64,000 nt of DNA from assembly GCA_021806645.1 (NCBI GenBank), contig JAJZQX010000001.1, positions 310,001 through 374,000 of the forward strand, written 5' to 3'. Positions 38,478-46,913 of the stretch are shown piece by piece. How positions within the stretch are numbered: position 1 is the first letter of the stretch; every line of letters begins with the position of its first letter. The position numbers were made by a program, and so were the translations under genes. The DNA is from Myxococcales bacterium. GTDB taxonomy: Bacteria > Myxococcota > Myxococcia > Myxococcales > Anaeromyxobacteraceae. Below the pieces are notes generated by a model. That model did not search any database. It worked only from the letters and a program-made list of their open reading frames with translations, and was not told the origin of the DNA.

Positions 38478-39597
38478 ATGGCCGCCCCGACCTCCGAGTT
38501 GCTCGCCGACCTGACCCGCCGCCTCGACGGGCTCCGGGGGTCACTTTGACGTCGAGCGGAAGCGCCACCGGGTCGCCGAGATCACCAAGCTCTCCGAGTC
38601 GGCCGAGTTCTGGGGAGACAACGCCAGGGCCCAGGGGCTGCTGAAGGAGAAGGCGCAGCTGGAGCAGGTGGTGGGCGCGTGCGATGGCGTGGCGCGCTCG
38701 CTCGACGATGCCGCGGCCCTGCACGAGCTGGCCGAGGAGGCCAAGGACGACGCCACGCGCGTGGAGGCCGCCGCCGCTGCCGCCGCGGTGGCCAGCCAGT
38801 TCGAGGGGCTGGAGTTCCAGCGGATGCTCTCCGGTCCGCACGACCGGGCCGGCGCCATCGTCGAGGTGAAGAGCGGGGCCGGCGGCGTCGAGGCCATGGA
38901 CTGGGCCGCCATGCTCTACCGGATGTACGTCCGCTACTGCGAGCGGAAGGGCTGGGCGGTGGAGCCGGCCGACATGGTCGCGGGCGAGGAGGCCGGCATC
39001 AGCCAGGGCTCCTTCTTCGTTCGGGGCGAGTTCGCCTACGGCTTCCTCAAGGCGGAGAAGGGGGTGCACCGGCTGGTGCGCATCAGCCCCTTCGACCAGA
39101 ACGCCCGGCGCCAGACCAGCTTCGCCGCCGTCGACGTCACGCCGGAGATCGATGACGACATCGTCATCGACATCAAGGAGGCGGACGTCCGCATCGACAC
39201 CTACCGCTCCTCCGGCGCCGGCGGCCAGAAGGTCAACAAGACCGACTCGGCGGTGCGCATCACCCACCTGGCGACCGGCATCGTGGTGGCGATGCAGAAC
39301 GAGCGGAGCCAGCAGAAGAACCGCTCCATGGCCTGGAAGATCCTCCGCTCCCGCCTCTACGAGTACGAGGAGAAGCGGCGGCAGGTGCAGCTCGACGCCA
39401 TCGAGGCGCAGAAGAAGGACATCGACTTCGGCTCGCAGATCCGGAGCTACGTGCTGCAGCCGTACCAGATGGTCAAGGATCTCCGGACCGGCGTGGAGAC
39501 CGGCAAGGTCGCCGACGTCCTCGACGGCGACCTGGAGGGGCTGATCCGGCCGTGGCTCATGGGCGTGCGCCGGACGGACCGGGTGGTGGACGAGTAG
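38478..39597 (+). CDS. prfB: Peptide chain release factor 2, with programmed +1 frameshift
   Basis: RF2 of about 372 residues, which terminates at TGA and TAA. Translation starts at ATG 38478 ([12 protein letters not shown]) and reaches an in-frame TGA at 38547-38549 as codon 24. The site reads CGGGGG-TCA-CTT-TGA-C, closely matching the E. coli autoregulatory site (Shine-Dalgarno-like run, 3-base spacer, CTT slip codon, TGA followed by C). After a +1 shift the frame continues from GAC 38548 ([16 protein letters not shown]) to 39597. The GGQ motif is in [16 protein letters not shown], and a specificity-loop region precedes it. Low RF2 is expected to favour the shift, giving self-regulation. 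Confidence 0.95.
38535..38550 (+). promoter_or_regulatory. prfB programmed frameshift site
   Basis: SD-like CGGGGG (38535-38540), spacer TCA, slip codon CTT (38544-38546), stop TGA (38547-38549), then C. The spacing is identical to the E. coli prfB site. It makes prfB look like two open frames unless joined. Confidence 0.93.
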
Positions 39598-39624
39598 TCA
39601 CCCTGGAGCGGATGGGTCCAGCGC

Positions 39625-40533
39625 CTACCTCGGCGTGAAGACGATGGGCTGGCGCGCCTGTATGAAGCGGTCGACGCTCTCGGTGGCCCACCCGGGCAGG
39701 TTGAAGAGCTTCACGCCGCAGCCGGGCGGCTGCCGGCCGGTGGTGGCGCTCTTCTCGCGGAGGAAGGCCACCTCGCCTTCGAGATCGACCTTGCGCCCGT
39801 CGGCCAGCCCCAGCCGCACCTGCAGCCGCGTCCCCACCGCCGGCGGGAGCGCGGTGGCGATGAACACGCCACCCGAGTCGACCCGTCGGGTGGTCCCCAC
39901 GTAGAAATTGTGCTCCGACACCAGCGACACGTTCACCTCGACACGGGTCGGCTGCGGGCGGGACCTGGGCTCGTCCACCAGTTCCTCGTCGATGAGCGCC
40001 AGGAGGTCGATGGTGGGCGACGGGCTGCTCCGGACCGGCTGCGGGGAACCCGATTCGGAGAGGATGACGGCGGGGGCCGGCGGAGGCGGCAGCGGGGGCG
40101 GGCGGGGTGAATCGGCCGGCGCGGCGGTGGCCGGCTGGCCGATCAACCCGGTGCCGACGGCCCGCTCCACCACCACCAGCGGCCGGGACAGCACCTCGGC
40201 GCGGGAGAAGGCGCGCTCGGCCCCGGCGACCGCGGCCAGCGGCTCGACCAGGTCGCGCGACGGCCCGACCATGACGATCCGGACGCCGAGGCGGGTCGCC
40301 CCGGCCGCCGAGGTGAGGGCGGTACCCCACGTGGAGTCGGGCGCGGCGGGCAGCACCAGCACCACGGCGTGCGGCGCCACCACCCTCATGATCGCCTCCA
40401 GCTCGGTCGGGCCGGGCAGGCAGTAGACCGCGAAGCCCGCACGCTCGAGGTGCAGGTGGAGCGCGATCGAGACGTCGGCGTCCGAGCCCACCACCAGGAC
40501 GCGCGACGCCACCGGGGCGCCGGCGGGGCTCAC
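39625..40533 (-). CDS. PilZ-domain protein with degenerate receiver-like N-terminus
   Basis: A 302-residue protein. Residues about 10-125 look like a response-regulator fold (RVLVVGSDADVSIALHLHLERAGF) but the phospho-acceptor position in PHAVVLVLP is not Asp, so it cannot be phosphorylated normally. A proline-rich linker (about 130-190) follows. The C-terminal domain (about 195-300: TRVEVNVSLVSEHNFYVGTTRRVDSGGVFIATALPP) is PilZ-like of the type common in myxobacteria. Classical PilZ binds c-di-GMP through RxxxR and (D/N)xSxxG; here TRRVDSGG fits the second part only approximately. GTG overlaps the stop of the PilT-like gene by 4 bases, so the two are probably coupled. Confidence 0.85.
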   Translation of the reverse strand: MSPAGAPVASRVLVVGSDADVSIALHLHLERAGFAVYCLPGPTELEAIMRVVAPHAVVLVLPAAPDSTWGTALTSAAGATRLGVRIVMVGPSRDLVEPLAAVAGAERAFSRAEVLSRPLVVVERAVGTGLIGQPATAAPADSPRPPPLPPPPAPAVILSESGSPQPVRSSPSPTIDLLALIDEELVDEPRSRPQPTRVEVNVSLVSEHNFYVGTTRRVDSGGVFIATALPPAVGTRLQVRLGLADGRKVDLEGEVAFLREKSATTGRQPPGCGVKLFNLPGWATESVDRFIQARQPIVFTPR

Positions 40534-41642
40534 GCGGGACGGCCTCCCGTCTCCATCATGATGCGGCGCTCGAGGTCGGCGCGGTTGGTGGCGTTGCCCA
40601 GGGCGGTGTCGAGGGAGATCTTCTTCGCCTCGTGCAGCTTGTAGAGGTACTGGTCGAAGGAGTGCATCCCCAGGTCGGCGCCGGCGTTCTCCATGTAGGC
40701 GCGCAGCTCGTCGACCTTGGAGCCGCTCCGGATCAGCTCGCGCACGGTCGAGGTGGAGAGGAGCGCCTCGACCGCCGGGATGAGGCCGGAGGCGTCGGCC
40801 CGCATCAGGAGCCGGAGCGCCACCACCGCTTGCAGGTTGTCGGCCAGCCTGGCCCGCACCGTCTCGTGCTCGTCGGAGGGGAAGAGCCCGACCAGCCGGC
40901 CGATGGCCCTCGGCACGTCGGGCGTGTGGAGCGAGGTGATGACCAGGTGGCCGGTCTCGGCCGCCTTGAGGCAGATGTCGGCCGACTCCCGGTCGCGCAG
41001 CTCGCCCACCATGATGATGTCGGGGTCCTGCCGCAGCGCCGCGCGGAGCGCGTCGGAGTAGCTGGCGGTGTCCGAGCCGACCTCGCGCTGGATGGCCAGC
41101 CCCTTGCCGCCCGGGAAGATGAACTCGATGGGATCCTCCACCGTCACCACGTGCAGCCGCTCCTGCTGGACGATGTGGTGGATGATGGCCGCGATGGTGG
41201 TCGACTTCCCGTTGCCGGTGGCGCCGGTGACGATGACCAGCCCGCGGCGAGCCTCGGCGATGGTCCGGATCACGGGCGGCAGGTTGAGCGGGTCGAAGTC
41301 GGGGATCGAGAAGGGGATGGTCCGCATCACGGCGCCCCAGCGGTTTCGCTGCTTGAAGATGGAGGCGCGGAACCGGGAGACCCCCGAGAGCGAGTAGCTC
41401 CGGTCGACCTCGCGGAAGTCGAGGGGCGTGTAGCCCGAGCCGGGCGCCTGCAGCACGAAGCCGGCGATCGCCTCGGTGTCGGCCTCGGTGAGCGGTGGGT
41501 ACTTCGCCGCCAGCAGCTCCCCGAAGACGCGGTAGGTGGGGGGGTAGCCGACCTCGAAGTGGACGTCACTCGCCTGGCGCTTCACCGCCAGTTGCAGCAG
41601 CGAGTGGAACATTTCCTCGGTGAGGGGACCTTGACCTTCCAT
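40530..41642 (-). CDS. PilT/PilU-family twitching ATPase
   Basis: A 370-residue hexameric secretion-superfamily ATPase of the PilT/PilU type, which powers type IV pilus retraction. An N-terminal PAS-like region (QASDVHFEVGYPPTYRV) precedes Walker A GATGNGKSTT (about 128-137), the Asp box VEDPIEF, Walker B PDIIMVGELRD and the His box HLVITSLHT. The C-terminal end (GNATNRADLERRI) is more PilU-like than PilT-like, so which paralogue it is remains open. It is followed by a PilZ-domain gene in the same operon. No pilin or assembly genes are nearby. Confidence 0.92.
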   Translation of the reverse strand: MEGQGPLTEEMFHSLLQLAVKRQASDVHFEVGYPPTYRVFGELLAAKYPPLTEADTEAIAGFVLQAPGSGYTPLDFREVDRSYSLSGVSRFRASIFKQRNRWGAVMRTIPFSIPDFDPLNLPPVIRTIAEARRGLVIVTGATGNGKSTTIAAIIHHIVQQERLHVVTVEDPIEFIFPGGKGLAIQREVGSDTASYSDALRAALRQDPDIIMVGELRDRESADICLKAAETGHLVITSLHTPDVPRAIGRLVGLFPSDEHETVRARLADNLQAVVALRLLMRADASGLIPAVEALLSTSTVRELIRSGSKVDELRAYMENAGADLGMHSFDQYLYKLHEAKKISLDTALGNATNRADLERRIMMETGGRPA

Positions 41643-41782
41643 GGTCCGGGCAGCTTACGCGGGACTCGGCCCGCGGAGAAGCGAAAGGCCGCCCGGTCGC
41701 CCGTTCGGCCTCTCCAACCTGGCGCTCTCGCGCCCCTGCGGGTCCCGCCCCAGCCCGAATCCGGGCGCGGGCGGGTGGTGGG

Positions 41783-41809
41783 AGTGGAAGCTCCGTCCTG
41801 GCTTCCACT
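41783..41809. repeat. Inverted repeat 1 of the pilT/MoxR gap
   Basis: AGTGGAAGC / GCTTCCACT, 9-bp perfect arms with a 9-base loop. Confidence 0.55.
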
Positions 41810-41901
41810 GGGACGTACGACGGGGAGGTGGGCCTCGCGATTCGAGCTGAAGGGCTGGTGCATCGTCAAGACGAGGTCCGTGGACGGCCTCCGGCGGGAC
41901 T

Positions 41902-41947
41902 CGGGTAAACCCGATGCCAGCCGCGTGCCATCCCCCCCCATCGGGTT
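41902..41947. repeat. Mutually exclusive hairpins in the pilT/MoxR gap
   Basis: CGGG-TAAA-CCCG (41902-41913) overlaps the left arm of AACCCGATG / CATCGGGTT (41908-41916 and 41939-41947, 22-base loop). Only one can form at a time, as in attenuators and riboswitch expression platforms. Confidence 0.5.
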
Positions 41948-42016
41948 CGCCGAGGGAAGTGCCGGGCGTTGCTCGCGCTGGCAGGGAGGATTGGCACGGC
42001 GCGCAGGGGTCAGGGA

Positions 42017-42044
42017 GCCACAGGGTCCACGGGGACCCTGTGGC
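42017..42044. repeat. 12-bp perfect hairpin upstream of the MoxR gene
   Basis: GCCACAGGGTCC / GGACCCTGTGGC with 12-bp perfect arms and a 4-base ACGG loop, ending 48 bases before the MoxR GTG. It is the strongest hairpin in the window. A short T-run (TTTT at 42072-42075) lies 28 bases further on, too far for a classical terminator. Confidence 0.65.
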
Positions 42045-42092
42045 CGTGGCCCGCGCGCTTTCGCCTCTCGCTTTTCCGGAGGGTTCCCTATT

Positions 42093-43007
42093 GTGTCGGG
42101 CATGTTCGCCACGGTCGAAGCGGTCGAGGAGGGGCTCTCCAGGCAGGGGTACTTGCCGTCCCGTGGGATCGCGACGTCGGTCTTCCTCGCCGACCGGCTG
42201 GAGAAGCCCCTGCTGGTCGAGGGGCCGGCCGGCGTCGGCAAGACCGAGCTGGCGCGCGCCTGGGCCAGCGCGGCGGGGCGGGAGTTGATCCGGCTCCAGT
42301 GCTACGAGGGGCTCGACGAGGCCAAGGCCATCTACGAGTGGGAGTACTCCAAGCAGCTCCTCTACACCCAGCTGCTGCGGGATCGGCTCGGCGAGGCCGT
42401 GGCCGGCGCCGGCACGCTGGCCGAGGCCGCGGACCGGATCGCCGCCCAGGGGAACGTCTTCTTCAGCGAGCGCTTCCTGCTGCCGCGCCCCATCCTGCAG
42501 GCGGTCCGCGCCGACCGGCCGGTGCTGCTGCTGGTGGACGAGATCGACAAGGCCGACGAGGAGCTGGAGGCGTTCCTGCTCGAGATCCTCTCCGACTGGG
42601 CGGTGACGGTGCCGGAGCTGGGAACGCTGCGCGCCAAGGTGGTGCCGCGAGTGGTGCTCACCTCCAACGCCACCCGCGAGCTCTCGGACGCGCTGCGGCG
42701 GCGCTGCCTCCACCTGCACATCGACTTCCCGGCCCAGGACCGGGAGCTGGCCATCGTCCGGTCGCGAGCCGGCGAGGCCTCCGAGGCGCTGGCCCGCCAG
42801 GTGGTGGCGGCGGTGGCCAGGCTCCGGACCATGGACCTGCGCAAGGCGCCCTCGGTGGCCGAGGCGATCGACTGGGCCCGGGCGCTGGTGGCGCTCGGCA
42901 TCGACCGGCTGGACCCGCGCGCCTTGCTCGAGACGCTCGACGTGGTGGTGAAGCACGAGGCCGACTCCGAACGGGTGAGATCCCGGGCCGGCGAGATCCT
43001 GGGGTAG
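42093..43007 (+). CDS. MoxR-family AAA+ ATPase
   Basis: A 304-residue MoxR/CbbQ-type ATPase, a family of chaperone-like ATPases that activate or assemble partner complexes, often with a von Willebrand A-domain protein. Walker A is EGPAGVGKTELA, Walker B LLLVDEIDKADEE, sensor 1 VVLTSNATRELSDALRRRC. GTG at 42093 is preferred because GGAGGG (42078-42083) is 9 bases away; ATG at 42102 would be 18 bases away. No VWA-domain partner is adjacent. The next gene is the FrzS-like protein, 13 bases on. Confidence 0.9.
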   Translation: MSGMFATVEAVEEGLSRQGYLPSRGIATSVFLADRLEKPLLVEGPAGVGKTELARAWASAAGRELIRLQCYEGLDEAKAIYEWEYSKQLLYTQLLRDRLGEAVAGAGTLAEAADRIAAQGNVFFSERFLLPRPILQAVRADRPVLLLVDEIDKADEELEAFLLEILSDWAVTVPELGTLRAKVVPRVVLTSNATRELSDALRRRCLHLHIDFPAQDRELAIVRSRAGEASEALARQVVAAVARLRTMDLRKAPSVAEAIDWARALVALGIDRLDPRALLETLDVVVKHEADSERVRSRAGEILG

Positions 43008-43020
43008 GATCGCCGCGTCC

Positions 43021-44574
43021 ATGTCCACGCCGCGCGTCCTCATCGTCGAGCCGGACTCCGCCTTGGCCCTCTCGCTGGCCGGGGTGGTCCGCGACGCCGG
43101 CTGGACCAGCGCGGTGGCCGGGAGCGCCGCCGAGGCGGAGCTGGAGATCGCCTCGCGCCGGCCCGGCCTGGTGGTGATTCGGGCCGAGCTGCCCGACCTC
43201 TCGGGCTTCTCGGTCTGCGCGCGGCTTCGCCACGATCGGACCATGGAGAAGCTGCCGGTGATCCTCTTCAGCTCGGAGACGGCGCCGGAGTCGCTGGCCG
43301 AGCATGCCCGCACGCCATGGGCGGCCAACGGCTACCTCGCCATGCCGCTCGACACCGCGGCGCTCGTCGTGATGGCGCGTCGCCTGCTGGCCTCCGCCGA
43401 GCCGACCGAGCTGGCCGATGACGATCCTGACCTGCTCGAGGTGGCGGCGCCGCCCGGAGAGGCCGTGGCGGGACCGGCTTCCCGGCCGCCGGTCCCGGCC
43501 TCCGCCCTGGCGCCTCCGGGGCCGCGGCCCATCCCCACCGCCGGGCCCCCGCCGGTTCCGCGGCGCGCCAGGCGAGAGCTGCTGACCGAGGCGGATCGGC
43601 TCTTCGTCGATCGGGCCTTCCAGTCGGTCGCCGATCGGCGCGACGCGCTGCTGACCGAGGCCGAGCGGCGCCGGCCGCCGCCGCGCCGCGACCTGCTGGC
43701 GACGCCGGAGGGGCGGCTCACGCTGTTGCGTGAAGACCTCAAGTGGCGGGAGGCCCAGCTGGCCCGGCTGTCCGAGATCTGGGAGATCCGGGAGCGCGAG
43801 GTGGCCAGCGTGGACGAGCGGATCCACGCCAAGGACGTCGAGGTGCAGCGGGCCCGGTCGGATGCGGAGGAGGCGCTGCGGAAGCTGGCCGACGCCCACC
43901 GCCGGCTGGGCGAGAAGGACCGCGAGCACGGGGCCTCGCTGGAGGGGCTCCTCTCCGAGAAGTTCAAGGAGGAGAAGGAGCTCATCGAGGTGGTGGCCGG
44001 CAGCGAGCGGCGGATGCACGAGCAGGAGCGGGAGCTGCGCACCCGCGAGGAGCGGCTGGCACGGGCGGCGGAGGAGGCGACCGGCCTCCGGGAGCGGATC
44101 GAGGCCCAGGCCGGGGAGGCGGGCGGGCTGCGCCAGCGGGTGGCGGAGCTGGAAGGGACGATCGAGGGGCTGGGGCGGACCGCGCTGGAGACCGACCAGC
44201 GGGTGGCCGAGCTGGCCGAGCAGATCGAGGCGCGCGACGCGCTGCTGCGCGGGGCCCGCCGCGAGGTGGAGCGGCTGCAGGGGGATCTCTCGGCGGCCCG
44301 CCAGGCGCTGATGATGCGGGAGTCCGAGCTGCGCGGGGAGGTGGCCCGGGCCCGTTCCGACGTGGAGGAGGTCGGTGGCCTGCTGGCCCAGACCACCCGG
44401 GAGCGGGACGACGCGCTGGGCCGCTCGCTGGTGATCGAGGGCGACCTGTCGGCGGCGAGGGCCGAAGCGGCGGCGCTGGGGGCGGAGCTGGAGGCCACCC
44501 GAAGGCGGGTGGAGGCGTTGAGCGCGGAGCCGACCGTCCTGGAGCGGATCGGGACCAGACCCGCCGCGGAGTGA
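43021..44574 (+). CDS. FrzS-like protein: pseudo-receiver plus long coiled coil
   Basis: A 517-residue protein. Residues about 1-128 form a response-regulator fold (RVLIVEPDSALALSLAGVV), but the phospho-acceptor Asp is replaced by R54 (LVVIRAELPDLSGF) and the conserved Lys by Met (GYLAMPLD). A proline-rich linker (about 140-190) leads to a continuous heptad-type coiled coil (about 200-505). This is the architecture of Myxococcus FrzS, whose atypical receiver also lacks the usual residues and which moves between poles to control pilus motility. Equivalence is by architecture only. The ATG has no Shine-Dalgarno sequence; TAGGAT (43005-43010), containing the MoxR stop, lies 10 bases before it. 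Confidence 0.8.
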   Translation: MSTPRVLIVEPDSALALSLAGVVRDAGWTSAVAGSAAEAELEIASRRPGLVVIRAELPDLSGFSVCARLRHDRTMEKLPVILFSSETAPESLAEHARTPWAANGYLAMPLDTAALVVMARRLLASAEPTELADDDPDLLEVAAPPGEAVAGPASRPPVPASALAPPGPRPIPTAGPPPVPRRARRELLTEADRLFVDRAFQSVADRRDALLTEAERRRPPPRRDLLATPEGRLTLLREDLKWREAQLARLSEIWEIREREVASVDERIHAKDVEVQRARSDAEEALRKLADAHRRLGEKDREHGASLEGLLSEKFKEEKELIEVVAGSERRMHEQERELRTREERLARAAEEATGLRERIEAQAGEAGGLRQRVAELEGTIEGLGRTALETDQRVAELAEQIEARDALLRGARREVERLQGDLSAARQALMMRESELRGEVARARSDVEEVGGLLAQTTRERDDALGRSLVIEGDLSAARAEAAALGAELEATRRRVEALSAEPTVLERIGTRPAAE

Positions 44575-44580
44575 CCCGGC

Positions 44581-46059
44581 TCAGGGCTGGCCGGTCGTGC
44601 CCACGTCGCGCCGGCGGGCCGGGTCTTCCGCCTGGCCGGGCTCGAAGGCCCGGACGGCATTGCGCCCAGCCCGCTTGGCGGCGAAGAGCGCCGCGTCGGC
44701 GAAGTCCACCAGCGTCGCCAGGTCGGCGGTGTGGAACGGAAGGCCCGCCACGCCGATCGACACGGTCACCCTGCCGCCCGGCGCACCCTCGAAGAGCGTC
44801 TCGACCACCGCCACCCGGAGTCGCTCGGCCACCCGCGTCGCCTCGGCGGCATCGGTCCGGGGCAGCACCACCGCGAACTCCTCGCCACCCGACCGCGCCA
44901 CCAGGTCGACGGCACGCGCCTCCCGCGTCAGCAGGGCGGCGACCTGGCGGAGCACCGCATCCCCCGCGGCATGCCCGACCGCCTCGTTGAGCTCGCGGAA
45001 CCGGTCGATGTCGAGCAGCAGCAGCGAGAAGGGCTCGCCGAACCGGGCGGCCCGCTCGCGCTCCACCTCCAGCCTGGCGAAGAACTGCCGCCGGTTGTGC
45101 ACGCCGGTGAGGTGGTCGGTCTGCGACAGCCGGACCATCGACTGGTGGAGCCGAGCGTTCTCGATGGCCGTCGCCACCAGGCGCGCCGCCGAGCCGATGA
45201 GCCGGGCCTCGGTCTCGTCGAAGGCCGCGGCCGACGCGAGTCCCTGGAGCATCACGCCGACGCAGCGGTCCTGGTGGAGCATCGGCATGGCGACCGCGGC
45301 CGCGGGAGGCTCGGCGAGCGGGAGCCACTCGCGGGTCAGCTCGGCGCCCTCCATCACCACCGGCCGACCTTCGGCGGCCGCGCGCCCGACCAGGCCCGAG
45401 CCCTGCGGCAGGCGCCGCCCCATCAACTCGCCCGGGAGCCCGGCCAGGCTGCGGATCACCAGGTCTCCCGTCACAAGGTCTTCCAGCAGGAGCGCGAACG
45501 GCGCGGCCGGCGAGCGCGCCGCCGCCAGCTCCGCCACCTTGCGGCAGCGGGTCTCCAGGTCCAGCGTCGCGGCCAGGGCCTCGGTCAGCCGGTGCAGCAG
45601 CTCCAGCTCTCGCACCCTGGCCTCGAGCTGGGCCTTGAGCGCCAGCTCGCGCTCCATGGCGCGCAGCGAGGCGGCGTCGTCGATGCGGAGCACGTGCAGG
45701 TCGGTGATGGCGGCCAGCGTGGCGTTGAAGGTCCTGGCCAGCCCCGCCAGTTCATCCTCGCCCTTCGCCTCGATCCGCTGGAGGAAGTCCCCGCCCTGGG
45801 TGCGCCGCATCGCCGCGGCCAGCCGGCGGAGCGGGTTCTCCAGCAGCACCCGGATGGCGACGGCGTGGACCACCGGCACCAGCACCGCGAAGAAGATCAG
45901 GCCCCCGGTGGCCAACCGGAAGGCCAGGTCCGACCCGGGGCCGCCGTGGCTCGCCTGCTGGCGCAGCCAGAGGACGCCGGCCAGCGCTCCGAGCGCGGAC
46001 GGGAGGGCGGCGGCGACGAGGAGCTTGCGTCCGAGGGAACGCCGGAAGGCACGGAACAT
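44581..46059 (-). CDS. Membrane diguanylate cyclase (HAMP-GAF-GGDEF)
   Basis: A 492-residue protein that should make c-di-GMP. Two membrane helices (about 10-30 and 47-70) enclose a very short periplasmic loop, so sensing is probably not periplasmic. A HAMP domain (about 72-125), a short coiled coil, a GAF domain (about 150-300) and a GGDEF domain (about 315-470) follow. The active-site loop is SGGEEF, and the inhibitory I-site RAVD lies 5 residues before GGEEF, so feedback inhibition should be intact. It is convergent with the FrzS-like gene and divergent from pgeF. Confidence 0.93.
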   Translation of the reverse strand: MFRAFRRSLGRKLLVAAALPSALGALAGVLWLRQQASHGGPGSDLAFRLATGGLIFFAVLVPVVHAVAIRVLLENPLRRLAAAMRRTQGGDFLQRIEAKGEDELAGLARTFNATLAAITDLHVLRIDDAASLRAMERELALKAQLEARVRELELLHRLTEALAATLDLETRCRKVAELAAARSPAAPFALLLEDLVTGDLVIRSLAGLPGELMGRRLPQGSGLVGRAAAEGRPVVMEGAELTREWLPLAEPPAAAVAMPMLHQDRCVGVMLQGLASAAAFDETEARLIGSAARLVATAIENARLHQSMVRLSQTDHLTGVHNRRQFFARLEVERERAARFGEPFSLLLLDIDRFRELNEAVGHAAGDAVLRQVAALLTREARAVDLVARSGGEEFAVVLPRTDAAEATRVAERLRVAVVETLFEGAPGGRVTVSIGVAGLPFHTADLATLVDFADAALFAAKRAGRNAVRAFEPGQAEDPARRRDVGTTGQP

Positions 46060-46136
46060 GGCGCGGGCGGGCAGCCTAGCCCCGCGACCCGGAGGGCGAC
46101 AAGGGGCGCCGTTCGCGATATTGAGCCGGGACGGGC

Positions 46137-46913
46137 ATGGAACTCATCCGCAGCCAGCTCCTCGCGGAGCTTCCCCACGGCTTCACGACGCGGGCCGGTG
46201 GCGCGTCGGCGGCGCCGTTCAACTCACTCAACTTCGGCGATCTGGTCGGCGACGATCCGGCGGCCGTGGCCGAGAACTGGCGCCAGCTGGGGGAAGCCAC
46301 CGGTCTCGGGTTCGCCCGGGTGCGCCAGGTGCACGGCGCGAAGGTGGTGGTCGGCGCCGGGCCGACCACGCCGTGCGGGGAGGCCGACGGCGTGGTCTCG
46401 GCCACGGCCGGCGTGGCCGCCTGCGTGGCGGTGGCGGACTGCGTGCCGATCCTGCTGGCGCGGCCCGACGGGAGCGCGGTCGCGGCGGTCCATGCCGGAT
46501 GGCGCGGGACGCTGGAGCGGATCGCCGCCGAAGGGGTCCGGGCACTCGCCGCGGGCGGAGACGGCGAGGCGCCGCTGGCCGTGATCGGGCCGTCGATCGG
46601 CCCGTGCTGCTACGAGGTGTCGGACGACCTGGCGGCGCGGTTCGCCGCCGCCTTCGGGCGGCGCGTGATCCAGCAGGGCGTGCGGGGCCCTCGGCTCGAT
46701 CTCTGGGCCGCCAACGAGCGCGCCTTGCGCGACGCCGGCGTGGTCCGGGTTGCGGTCCTGCGGCGCTGCACCGCCTGCGAGCCGCGCCTCTTCTTCTCCC
46801 ATCGGCGCGACGGCGGCCGGACCGGACGGATGGTCGGCTTCATCGCGCCGATATCGGCCCGCGGCCCTTCCTTGACCGAAGCCGGATACCACCTAGAATT
46901 TCCAAGGTCTTGA
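46137..46913 (+). CDS. pgeF: YfiH/LACC1-family (multicopper polyphenol oxidase type) purine nucleosidase
   Basis: A 258-residue protein of the YfiH/DUF152 family, whose members act on purine nucleosides and in E. coli correct peptidoglycan precursors. The conserved metal residues are visible in VRQVHGAKV, VADCVPILL, VHAGWRGT and IGPSIGPCCYEV. ATG at 46137 has GGGACGGG upstream, and GATATT (46117-46122) may be a -10. Its stop overlaps the TTG of the next gene by 4 bases. Confidence 0.9.
   Translation: MELIRSQLLAELPHGFTTRAGGASAAPFNSLNFGDLVGDDPAAVAENWRQLGEATGLGFARVRQVHGAKVVVGAGPTTPCGEADGVVSATAGVAACVAVADCVPILLARPDGSAVAAVHAGWRGTLERIAAEGVRALAAGGDGEAPLAVIGPSIGPCCYEVSDDLAARFAAAFGRRVIQQGVRGPRLDLWAANERALRDAGVVRVAVLRRCTACEPRLFFSHRRDGGRTGRMVGFIAPISARGPSLTEAGYHLEFPRS

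Larger units (their letters stand above)
41643..42092. other. 450-bp intergenic region with several hairpins between pilT-like and MoxR genes
   Basis: A long gap by the standards of this window, lying between divergent genes. It holds at least three perfect inverted repeats: AGTGGAAGC/GCTTCCACT at 41783-41809, AACCCGATG/CATCGGGTT at 41908-41947 (which competes with CGGG-TAAA-CCCG at 41902-41913), and GCCACAGGGTCC/GGACCCTGTGGC at 42017-42044. No protein frame is convincing and no known riboswitch class was recognised. It may be a structured leader of the MoxR gene or hold control sites for both directions. Confidence 0.6.

Noticed and set aside
41643-42092. Known riboswitch in the pilT/MoxR gap, especially c-di-GMP class I
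   Set aside because: The conserved GCAAACC, GAAA tetraloop and GGUAGC elements were not found on either strand. TPP and cobalamin signatures did not fit either.
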